Part shown: positions 1 through 9,611 of the stretch, one piece after another
Layout: every line of letters starts with the position of its first letter
How positions within the stretch are numbered: the stretch's first letter is position 1
NCBI RefSeq assembly: GCF_963678635.1
Contig: NC_087070.1
Span: 13,953,840-14,017,839, forward strand
Reading direction: 5' to 3'
From: Symsagittifera roscoffensis
Taxonomy: Eukaryota; Xenacoelomorpha; Acoela; Convolutidae
DNA length: 64,000 bases
Program-made: the position numbers and the translations under genes
Notes under the pieces: model-generated
Databases searched by the model: none
Seen by the model: only the letters and a program-made list of their open reading frames with translations
Told to the model about the DNA's origin: nothing

Positions 1-474
1 GATTCAGAAGTTAGCCAGATTCAGTTTAGTTCCAGATTAGCCGTAATTTAACAACGAACTCTGAATTTGATTTTATTCGGTAAGTTTGTGAAAACAAACT
101 CAAAACAAGAAAATGTTTATGCCTCTAAAGCTTTTAAAAATTTAAGAATATTTGTCATGAATTTCAAAAAGATATGAAGAATAGTTGTCATGGAAACCAA
201 AGGATACGAAAATTATGAATTTTTGTTTCCAGGTTTTTTAAAAGTAAATATCAACCAAATTGTGACTAGTTCTTAAACAGATAAAGTCCTCAAACAGAAG
301 GCTAGTAAAAAAAACCGGCTGAGAGGCTATGATTGGTTTTCACTGCTCCGAAAAGATGAAAAGGCTTTTTTGGTCTCTCAGTTCACAGTTCACAGTGTAT
401 CAGTTCACAGTTTTGCGAGCAAAAAATCCGACAAAAGTTCATTTTTCCATCTGCTCAATTCAACTTTCAACCGT
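1..474. other. Unique flank left of the satellite, no gene seen
   Basis: AT-rich single-copy-looking DNA with no convincing reading frame. A short direct repeat of the word CAGTTCACAG occurs around 378-412. The satellite begins abruptly at about 475. Confidence 0.5.
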
Positions 475-3394
475 GCTCAAGGTATGTTTTGACCGTGCTC
501 CAGGTATGTAATGGCCGTGCTCTAGGTATTTTTGAACCGTGCCCGAGTTATGTTTCGACCGTGCTGGAGGTATGTTTGGACCGTGCTTGAGGTATGTTTG
601 GACCGTGCTCGAGGTATGTTCCGACCGTGCTCGAGTTATTTTTCGACTGTGCTCTAGGTATGTTTCGACCGTGCTCGACTGTGCTCGACCGTGCTCCAGG
701 TATGTTTCGACCGTGCTCTAGGTATGCTTGGACCGTGCTTGAGGTATGTTTGGACCGTGCTCGAGGTATGTTTCGACCGTGCTCGAGTTATTTTTCGACT
801 GTGCTCTAGGTATGTTTCGACCGTGCTCGACTCTGCTCGACCGTGCTCGAGGTATGTTTCGACCGTGCTCGAGGTATGTTTCGACCGTGCTCGAGGTATG
901 TTTCGACCGTGCTCTAGGTATGTTTCGACCGTGCTCTAGGTATGTTTGGACCGTACTCGACTGTGCTCGACCGTGCTCCAGGTATGTTTCGACCGTGCTC
1001 TAGGTATGTTCGGACCGTGCTCGAGGTATATTTGGACCGTGCCCGAGGTATGTTTGGACCGTGCTCGAGGTATGTTTCGACCGTGCTCGAGTTATTTTTC
1101 GACCGTGCTCTAGGTATGTTTCGACCGTGCTCGACTCTGCTCGACCGTGCGCGAGGTATGTTTCGACCGTGCTCGAGGTATGTTTCGACCGTGCTCTAGG
1201 TATGTTTCGACCGTGCTCTAGGTATGTTTGGACCGTGCTCGATGTATGTTTCGACCGTGCTCTAGGTATGTTTGGAACGTACTCGACTGTGCTCGACCGT
1301 GCTCCAGGTATGTTTCGACCGTGCTCTAGGTATGTTTGGACCGTGCTCGAGGTATGTTTGGACCGTGCTCGAGGTATGTTTCGACCGTGCTCGAGTTATT
1401 TTTCGACCGTGCTCGAGGTATGTTTCGAACGTGCTCGACTCTGCTCGACCGTGCTCGAGGTATGTTTCGACCGTGCTGGAGGTATGTTTCGACCATGCTC
1501 TAGGTATGTTTCGACCGTGCTCTAGGTATGTTTGGACCGTACTCGACTGTGCTCGACCGTGCTCCAGGTATGTTTCGACCGTGCTCTAGGTATGCTTGGA
1601 CCGTGCTTGAGGTATGTTTGGACCGTGCTCCAGGTATGTTTCGACCGTGCTCTAGGTATGTTTGGACCGTGCTCGAGGTATGTTTGGACCGTGCTCGAGG
1701 TATGTTTCGACCGTGCTCGAGTTATTTTTCGACCGTGCTCGAGGTATGTTTCGAACGTGCTCGACTCTGCTCGACCGTGCTCGAGGTATGTTTCGACCGT
1801 GCTGGAGGTATGTTTCGACCATGCTCTAGGTATGTTTCGACCGTGCTCTAGGTATGTTTGGACCGTACTCGACTGTGCTCGACCGTGCTCCAGGTATGTT
1901 TCGACCGTGCTCTAGGTATGCTTGGACCGTGCTTGAGGTATGTTTGGACCGTGCTCGAGGTATGTTTCGACCGTGCTCGAGTTGTTTTTCGACCGTGCTC
2001 TAGGTATATTTCGACCGTGCTCGACTCTGCTCGACCGTCCTCGAGGTATGTTTCGACCGTGCTCGAGGTATGTTTCGACCGTGCTTGAGGTATGTTTCGA
2101 CCGTGCTCTAGGTATGTTTCGACCGTGCTCTAGGTATGTTTGGACCGTACTCGAGTGTGCTCGACCGTGCTCCAGGTATGTTTCGACCGTGCTCTAGGAA
2201 TGTTTGGACCGTGCTCGAGGTATGTTTGGACTGTGCTCGAGGTATGTTTCGACCGTGCTCTAGGTATGTTTCGACTGTGCTCGACTCTGCTCGACCGTGC
2301 TCGAGGTATGTTACGACCGTGCTCGAGGTATGTTTCGCCCGTTTTCGAGGTATGTTTCGACCGTGCTCTAGGTATGTTTCGACCAGGCTCTTGGTATGTT
2401 TGGACCGTACTCGACTGTGCTCGACCGTGCTCCAGGTATGTTTCGACCGTGCTCTAGGCATGTTCGGACCGTGCTTGAAGTATGTTTGGACCGTGCTCGA
2501 GGTATGTTTCGACCGTGCTCGAGTTATTTTTCGACCGTGCTCTAGGTATGTTTCGACCGTGCTCGACTCTACTCGACCGTACTCGAGGTATGTTTCGACC
2601 GTGCTCGAGGTATGTTTCGACCGTGCTCGAGGTATGTTTCGACCGTGCTCTAGGTATGTTTCGACCGTGCTCTAGGTATGTTTCGACCGTGCTCGAGGTA
2701 TGTTTCGACCGTGCTCTAGGTATGTTTGGAACGTACTCGACTGTGCTCGACCGTGCTCCAGGTATCTTTCGACCGTGCTCTAGGTATGTTTGGACCGTGC
2801 TCGAGGTATGTTTGGACCGTGCTCGAGGTATGTTTCGATCGTGCTCGAGTTATTTTTCGACCGTGCTCGAGGTATGTTTCGACCGTGCTCGAGATATGTT
2901 TCGACCGTGCTCGAGGTATGTTTTGACCGTGCTCGAGGTATGTTTCGACCGTGCTCTAGGTATGTTTCGATCGTGCTCTAGGTATGTTTCGACCGTGCTC
3001 GAGGTATGTTTTGACCGTGCTCGAGATTTGTTTCGACCGTGCTCTAGGTATGTTTCGACCGTGCTCTAGGTATGTTTGGACCGTACTCGACTGTGCTCGA
3101 CCGTGCTCCAGATATGTTTCGACCGTGCTCTAGGTATATTCGGACCGTGCTCGAGGTATATTTGGACCGTGCTCGAGGTATGATTCGACCGTGCTCGAGT
3201 TATTTTTCGACCGTGCTCTAGGTATGTTTCGACCGTGCTCGACTCTGCTCGACCGTGCTCGAGGTATGTTTCGACCGTGCTCGAGGTATGTTTCGACCGT
3301 GCTCGAGGTATATTTTGACCGTGCTCTAGGTATATTTCGACCGTGCTCTAGGTATGTTTGGACCGTGCTCGAGGTATGTTTCGACTGTGCTCTA

Positions 3395-5011
3395 GGTATG
3401 TTTGGAACGTACTCGACTGTGCTCGACCGTGCTCCAGGTTTGTTTCGACCGTGCTCTAGGTATGTTTGGACCGTGCTCAAGGTATGTTTGGACCGTGCTC
3501 GAGGTATGTTTGGACCGTGCTCGAGGTATGTTTCGACCGTACTCGAGTTATTTTTCGACCGTGCTCGAGGTATGTTTCGAACGTGCTCGACTCTGCTCGA
3601 CCGTGCTCGAGGTATGTTTCGATCGTGCTGGAGGTATGTTTCGACCGTGCTCTAGGTATGTTTCGACCGTGCTCTAGGTATATTTGGACCGTACTCGACT
3701 GTGCTGGACCGTGCTCCAAGTATGTTTCGACCGTGCTCTAGATATGCTTGGACCGTGCTTGAGGTATGTTTGGACCGTGCTCGAGGCATGTTTCGACCGT
3801 GCTCGAGTAATTTTTCGACCGTGCTCGAGGTATGTTTCGACCGTGCTCGAGGTATGTTTCGACGGTGCTCGAGGTATGTTTCGACCGTGCTCTAGGTATG
3901 TTGCGACCGTGCTCTAGGTATATTTGGACCGTGCTCGAGGTATGTTTCGACCGTGCTCTAGGTATGCTTGGACCGTGCTTGAGGTATGTTTGGACCGTGC
4001 TCGAGGTATGTTTCGACCGTGCTCGAGTTATTTTTCGACCGTGCTCGAGGTATGTTTCGACCGTGCTCGAGGTATGTTTCGACCGTGCTCTAGGTATGTT
4101 TGGACCGTGCTTGAGGTATGTTTGGACCGTGCTCGAGGTATGTTTCGACCGTGCTCGAGTTATTTTTCGACCGTGCTCTAGGTATGTTTCGACCGTGCTC
4201 TAGGTATGTTTGGAACGTACTCGACTGTGCTCGATCGTGCTCCAGGTTTGTTTCGACCGTGCTCTAGGTATGTTTGGACCGTGCTCAAGGTATGTTTGGA
4301 CCGTGCTCGAGGTATGTTTGGACCGTGCTCGAGGTATGTTTCGACCGTAATCGAGTTATTTTTCGACCGTGCTCGAGGTATGTTTCGACCGTGCTCGACT
4401 CTGCTCGACCGTGCTCAAGGTATGTTTCGATCGTGCTGGAGGTATGTTTCGACCGTGCTCTAGGTATGTTTCGACCGTGCTCTAGGTATTTTTGGACCGT
4501 ACTCGACTGTGCTGGACCGTGCTCCAAGTATGTTTCGACCGTGCTCTAGATATGCTTGGACCGTGCTTGAGGTATGTTTGGACCGTGCTCGAGGCATGTT
4601 TCGACCGTGCTCGAGTAATTTTTCGACCGTGCTCGAGGTATGTTTCGACCGTGCTCGAGGTATGTTTCGACGGTGCTCGAGGTATGTTTCGACCGTGCTC
4701 TAGGTATGTTGCGACCGTGCTCTAGGTATATTTGGACCGTGCTCGAGTTTTGTTTCGACCGTGCTCTAGGTATGCTTGGACCGTGCTTGAGGTATGTTTG
4801 GACCGTGCTCGAGGTATGTTTCGACCGTGCTCGAGTTATTTTTCGACCGTGCTCGAGGTATGTTTCGACCGTGCTCGAGGTATGTTTCGACCGTGCTCTA
4901 GGTATGTTTGGACCGTGCTTGAGGTATGTTTGGACCGTGCTCGAGGTATGTTTCGACCGTGCTCGAGTTATTTTTCGACCGTGCTCGAGGTATGTTTCGA
5001 CCGTGCTCTAG
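3395..5011. repeat. 808-bp tandem duplication inside the satellite
   Basis: The interval of about 3395-4203 is repeated almost exactly at about 4203-5011, a shift of 808 bp. For example, 3684-3917 and 4492-4725 have identical translations over 77 codons, and 3832-4203 against 4640-5011 differ at one residue over 123. This marks a recent unequal exchange or slippage event that copied some 37 monomers as one block. Confidence 0.9.
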
Positions 5012-5932
5012 GTATTTTTGGACCGTGCTCGAGGTATGTTTCGACCGTGCTCGACTCTGCTCGACCGTGCTCGAGGTATGTTTCGACCGTGCTCGATGTA
5101 TGTTTCGACCGTGCTCTAGGTATGTTTGGACCGTGCTTGAGGTATGTTTGGACCGTGCTCGAGTTGTTTTTCGACCGTGCTCGAGGTATGTCTCGACCGT
5201 GCTCTAGGTATGTTTGGACCGTGCTCGAGTTGTTTTTCGACCTTGCTCGAGGTATGTTTCGATCGTGCTCTAGGTATGTTTCGACCGTGCTCTAGGTATG
5301 TTTGGACCGTGCTCGAGGTATGTTTCGACCGTGCTCTAGGTATGTTTAGACCGTACTCGAGGTATGTTTCGACCGTGCTTGAGGTATGTTTGGACCGTGC
5401 TCGAGGTATGTTTCGACCGTGCTCGAGTTGTTTTTCAAACGTGCTCGAGGTGTGTTTCGACCGTGCTCTAGGTATGTTTGGACCGTGCTCGAGGTATGTT
5501 TTGACCGTGCTCGACTCTGCTCGACCGTGCTCGAGGTATGTTTCGACCGTGCTCGAGGTATGTTTCGACCGTGCTCGAGGTATGTTTCGATCGTGCTCTA
5601 GGTATGTTTCGACCGTGCTCTAGGTATGTTTGGACCGTACTCGAGGTATGTTTTGACCGTGCTCTAGGTATGTTTGGAACGTACCCGACTGTGCTCGACC
5701 GTGCTCCAGGTATGTTTCGACCGTGCTCTAGGTATGTTTGGACCGTGCTCGAGGAATGTTTGGACCGTGATCGAGGTATGTTTCGACCGTGCTCGAGTTA
5801 TTTTTCGACCGTACTCGAGCTATGTTTTGACCGTGCTCGACTCTGCTCGACCGTGCTCGAGGTATGTTTCGACCGTGCTGGAGGTATGTTTCGACCGTGC
5901 TCTGATATGTTTCGACCGTGCACTAGGTATGT

Positions 5933-6924
5933 TTGGACCTTACTCGACTGTGCTCGACCGTGCTCCAGGTATGTTTCGACCGTGCTCTAGGTATGCTTGG
6001 ACCGTGCTTGAGGTATGTTTGGACCGTGCTCGAGGTATGTTTCGACCGTGCTCGAGTTATTTTTCGACCGTGCTCTAGGTATGTTTCGACCGTGCTCGAC
6101 TCTGCTCGACCGTGCTCGAGGTATGTTTCGACCGTGCTCGAGGTATGTTTCGACCGTGCTCGAGGTATATTTCGACCGTGCTCTAGGTATGTTTCGACCG
6201 TGCTCTAGGTATGTTTGGACCGTACTCGACTGTGCTCGACCGTGCTCCAGGTATGTTTCGACCGTGCTCTAGGTATGCTTGGACCGTGCTTGAGGTATGT
6301 TTGGACCGTGCTCGAGGTATGTTTCGACCGTGCTCGAGTTATTTTTCGACCGTGCTCTAGGTATGTTTCGACCGTGCTCGACTCTCTTCGACCGTGCTCG
6401 AGGTATGTTTCGACCGTGCTCTAGGTATGCTTGGACCGTGCTTGAGGTATGTTTGGACCGTGCTCGAGGTATGTTTCGACCGTGCTCGAGTTATTTTTCG
6501 ACCGTGCTCTAGGTATGTTTCGACCGTGCTCGACTCTGCTCGACCGTGCTCGAGGTATGTTTCGACCGTGCTCGAGGTATGTTTCGACCGTGCTCGAGGT
6601 ATATTTCGACCGTGCTCTAGGTATGTTTCGACCGTGCTCTAGGTATGTTTGGACCGTACTCGACTGTGCTCGACCGTGCTCCAGGTATGTTTCGACCGTG
6701 CTCTAGGTATGCTTGGACCGTGCTTGAGGTATGTTTGGACCGTGCTCGAGGTATGTTTCGACCGTGCTCGAGTTATTTTTCGACCGTGCTCTAGGTATGT
6801 TTCGACCGTGCTCGACTCTGCTCGACCGTGCTCGAGGTATGTTTCGACCGTGCTCGAGGTATGTTTCGACCGTGCTCGAGGTATATTTCGACCGTGCTCT
6901 AGGTATGTTTCGACCGTGCTCTAG
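5933..6924. repeat. Higher-order repeat with 282-bp and 434-bp steps
   Basis: The same ordered series of monomer variants starts at 5933, 6215 and 6649 (steps of 282 and 434 bp). A related frame starts at 6015, 6297, 6449 and 6731. The end copies (5933-6208 and 6649-6924) differ at about one residue in 91 in translation, so this part of the array was homogenised recently. Confidence 0.8.
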
Positions 6925-7174
6925 GTATGTTTGGACCGTAATCGACACTGCTCGACCGTACTCTAGGTATGTTTGGACCATGCTCGAGGTATGTTTGGAC
7001 CATGCTCGAGGTATGTTTGGACCGTGCTCGAGTTATTTTTCGACCGTGCTCGAGGTATGTTTCGACCGTGCTCGACTCTGCTCGACTGTGCTCGACCCTG
7101 CTTGGCTGTGCTCGACTGTGATCGACCGTGCTCGAGGTATGTTTTGACGGTGCTCGACCGTGCTCGAGGTATGT

Positions 7175-7180
7175 TTCGAC
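7175..7180. repeat. Target-site duplication, left copy (TTCGAC)
   Basis: TTCGAC directly precedes the AGTAGTAGAT terminus and is repeated at 23932-23937. Six-base duplications are typical of Polinton/Maverick integration. Joining 7180 to 23938 gives a normal satellite monomer in phase. Confidence 0.9.
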
Positions 7181-7640
7181 AGTAGTAGATGTTGGAGCTG
7201 AAGTGGGGGGGGGGGGGGGGGACCCTGAAGACCCACATGTATTAAAATAGGGAATAGAGCATCCGATCTTCAAGCTATGTATTAAGATTGGGTATAGAGT
7301 CTACAAAGTATTAAGATAGGGAATACCGATGGTAAGGTTTCACTGTGATGGTAAGAGAAAGAAAAACGAAAGTTTTTTGGTTTTTGTTTATTTTTTTCGC
7401 AAAATTTTTGGCGCGCGTTATCTAATTGGGAACAATTAATTGTTAATTACGTGTAGAATTAAGGTTATGTATTCAATTTTTTTTGGTGGATGGTAAGTCA
7501 ATGGTAAGAGTTTTTGTGCAAAAACTTGGAATTTTTATCAAATTAAAATTTTTTCGAAAAAATTCAAAACACGATAAGATTTTGTTTAATTTGATTTAAT
7601 AAAAATTTATTTGATACTTCTACTTTCTACCTATCTGAAA
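7181..7640. repeat. Left terminal inverted repeat
   Basis: It matches the reverse complement of about 23640-23931 with indels. The first ~190 bases match closely, and the match continues through GGCGCGCGTTATCTAATTGG to the AACACGATAAGATT word. The left copy has extra stretches near 7375-7400 and 7450-7560. It holds three copies of a 19-bp word like TGTATTAAGATAGGGAATA (7238, 7278, 7307). Confidence 0.92.
7205..7221. repeat. G17 homopolymer in the left terminal repeat
   Basis: There are seventeen G in a row, where the right terminal repeat has six G, a T and two G. This looks like slippage expansion after insertion. Confidence 0.85.
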
Positions 7641-7762
7641 GTATTCTGAACCTACAGAGACATCGAAAAAAAAATCGAATTTTTTGAGAGAAAAAAATTA
7701 AATTACAAAGAAAGTATATAAATCACTGCATCGTATAGTAAACTTACTGCCATAATTTACAT

Positions 7763-7768
7763 TTTATT
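7763..7768 (-). terminator. Poly(A) signal for the polymerase gene
   Basis: AATAAA on the minus strand lies about 57 bases beyond the polymerase stop at 7825. The position is right for a short 3' UTR. Confidence 0.55.
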
Positions 7769-7824
7769 ATCATGAAACCATAATAATATGACATCTTATA
7801 TAATTTAATACATCAGAAGAATTC

Positions 7825-8490
7825 TTATAAGTCCAATGGTTTCGTATGAATTCCATCATCTTGCACTTGTCTTTTAGGATAAAAATAACTTAGTCCTTTC
7901 TTTGTCTGTTCATATGTAGCAACCATATGATTTATAGTTCTGAATCCTCTATTAGTAGATGTTAAGTTGATAACTTCATCGAGTACTCTCCTATACTTTG
8001 CTAAAGGTCCATCTCCAGAGTCTTCTAGAACCCGCTTATTCAATCCTTTGCTGCTAAATTTGAATTTGTCTGACTTGTTGTCATAGCAGCAATATGTCTT
8101 ACTACATAAACAGAGCATTTCTGTGCACCTAAATTCTTCTTTGAAAAGTCCCGGCTCCCGCTTATCATGTTTTTTATGGATACTACAACACGTTCGAGGA
8201 AAGAAATTAGATTTTGCATCCGCCTTGAAGGAATCTCTGCAATCACTCTCCCTCATTTTTTCCCAAGCAGCTCTCTTATCTGGTTGGATGCAATCGTACA
8301 AATTTTCTTCTGCAAGTGCCAAGTAAAGTGAGTCTGTGTCCATCTCCAACTCTTCAAATCTATTCACATCACAGAACTTGTCAAAGAAGTTATAGTAGAG
8401 TTCCAACATTCTCAGTTTTGCATACTGAATTATGAAAAAACCAACAATGATGGGTTCTCTGTGCTCAATGGTTGACTTCAATAACTCCAC
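7825..8490 (-). CDS. Polymerase part 3: palm motif C and C-terminus
   Basis: 221 residues. EMDTDSLYLAL (49-59) is the second metal-binding motif (DTDS) of family B polymerases. A cysteine-rich stretch (about 104-135, including CCSIHKKH and CLCSKTYCC) follows, then a basic segment FSSKGLNKR likely in the thumb. It ends at TAA, with a poly(A) signal just downstream. The first residues overlap part 2 in another frame. Confidence 0.88.
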   Translation of the reverse strand: MELLKSTIEHREPIIVGFFIIQYAKLRMLELYYNFFDKFCDVNRFEELEMDTDSLYLALAEENLYDCIQPDKRAAWEKMRESDCRDSFKADAKSNFFPRTCCSIHKKHDKREPGLFKEEFRCTEMLCLCSKTYCCYDNKSDKFKFSSKGLNKRVLEDSGDGPLAKYRRVLDEVINLTSTNRGFRTINHMVATYEQTKKGLSYFYPKRQVQDDGIHTKPLDL

Positions 8491-9611
8491 CTCATAAAGT
8501 CCTTCTCAACTGTATTAAGTCTCTTAAACAGTGGTTCATTGATTGCCCTATGAGTTTTTTCATCGTTAAGATATTTTGTGATTGTATGTCTCGATCTATC
8601 CATGATCTGATATCCATAGGAGGAATTGCCCAAGAGCTTCATTGTTTCTGCTACAACTCCTGACAAAGGGTTTTCATCTCCTTCTCTTCTTGCATCAACC
8701 ACCGATTGAACGAAATTATTGAACCACTTCCGAGGAGAATATTGAACAAATCGGTGAATTTTGGTGCACTGTAATCCAAGTTCCATATAAAAGTTGAAGA
8801 GAGGAGTTATAACTGTTCCATTTTCCAGCTTGAAACTAGATATCAGCTTTCTCTGAGGATGCTTTAACATTTCGTTCTCGATCGCATAGTTTTTCATGTA
8901 ATCTCCAATATCATCTCTTTCGACCTCAGTAATTTTGAAAATTGGAGGAAAATTCGCAAATTTCGATTTCAGTTCATCTGGAACAACTAAGTCACACTGA
9001 ACGTAACCAAAAAGAGATCCATCTTTTATCTTTGCTAGAAGTGAGTCTGTAGAAAGAGGTCTTTTATAGGGAAAGTGGGTTCTGACGTGATTTTTGATTT
9101 TTTCATCGGTTTTGAAACTTTGCCACCACTCACACTCCCACATTTCTTCCACTTTGTATCCTTTCTCTTGAATGTATTCTCGTCTCATCTCATCCATCTG
9201 TCTCTTCTTATTTCCTCGCTCGATATCCTGTTCTGTTAAGGAGGGACGAATTTCTTGACAAGAACAAAAGTGATAGTAGCATCCCATTGCCTCGCTCGAA
9301 TACTGTTTTACAGTGATCACAATAACCGTCCACATTAAAACAGTCAATTTTCTTCTGTTTTCCAGATGTAAAAAAGCTCTCAATTTTACATTCTGGTCTT
9401 GATTCTTGATAGAAAGACATGACCATATTCTCAAAGTTGCGAGTTCGATTATGTCTAGCCTTGAATTTCTGCATATCAATGTCAAACTCCCATCTCGTAT
9501 ACAGTCCTGTTGGCATATCTTGACACATTGAGAAAGGGTAAAGCTGGCTTGCATCAATTCCAACGATTGATTTACAAACATTTGATGAATTTCTGATGTA
9601 TGTTTCATCAA
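8478..9611 (-). CDS. Polymerase part 2: palm motif B
   Basis: Open for 377 codons, but only the part after about residue 105 (genomic 9299 downwards) continues the polymerase. The earlier part overlaps part 1 out of frame. It contains FGYVQCDLVVP (201-211), QRKLISSFKLENGTVITPLF (253-272), and motif B KLLGNSSYGY (325-334), the conserved lysine, asparagine and YGY that contact incoming nucleotides. It ends at a stop at 8478 caused by the second frame break. Confidence 0.88.
   Translation of the reverse strand: MMKHTSEIHQMFVNQSLELMQASFTLSQCVKICQQDCIRDGSLTLICRNSRLDIIELATLRIWSCLSIKNQDQNVKLRAFLHLENRRKLTVLMWTVIVITVKQYSSEAMGCYYHFCSCQEIRPSLTEQDIERGNKKRQMDEMRREYIQEKGYKVEEMWECEWWQSFKTDEKIKNHVRTHFPYKRPLSTDSLLAKIKDGSLFGYVQCDLVVPDELKSKFANFPPIFKITEVERDDIGDYMKNYAIENEMLKHPQRKLISSFKLENGTVITPLFNFYMELGLQCTKIHRFVQYSPRKWFNNFVQSVVDARREGDENPLSGVVAETMKLLGNSSYGYQIMDRSRHTITKYLNDEKTHRAINEPLFKRLNTVEKDFMRWSY

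Larger units (their letters stand above)
475..7180. repeat. 22-bp satellite array, block 1
   Basis: About 6.7 kb of tandem 22-bp monomers, GTATG followed by TTTCGACCGTGCTCGAG. Recurrent variants are CTCTAG for CTCGAG, TTTGGACC for TTTCGACC, TTATTTTTCGAC, and shortened half-units such as CTCTGCTCGACCGTG and TACTCGACTGTGC. These variants recur in fixed order, so the array has higher-order structure. Because 22 is not a multiple of 3 and the consensus has no forward stop, long open frames arise that cycle through a 22-residue pattern. They end where CTCTAG puts TAG in frame. I regard none of them as genes. Confidence 0.97.

Noticed and set aside
475-7180. Dozens of open frames of 60-195 codons in the 22-bp satellite
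   Set aside because: They are the same 22-residue cycle read in any frame of a stop-free 22-bp repeat. None has a gene-like start, end or composition.
475-7180. Possible CRISPR-like array
   Set aside because: There are no unique spacers. Monomers abut directly, and the context is animal DNA.
8478-9305. Programmed frameshifting in the polymerase gene
   Set aside because: There is no clear slippery heptamer or downstream structure at either break, and the second break lies at a simple T run where indels are common.
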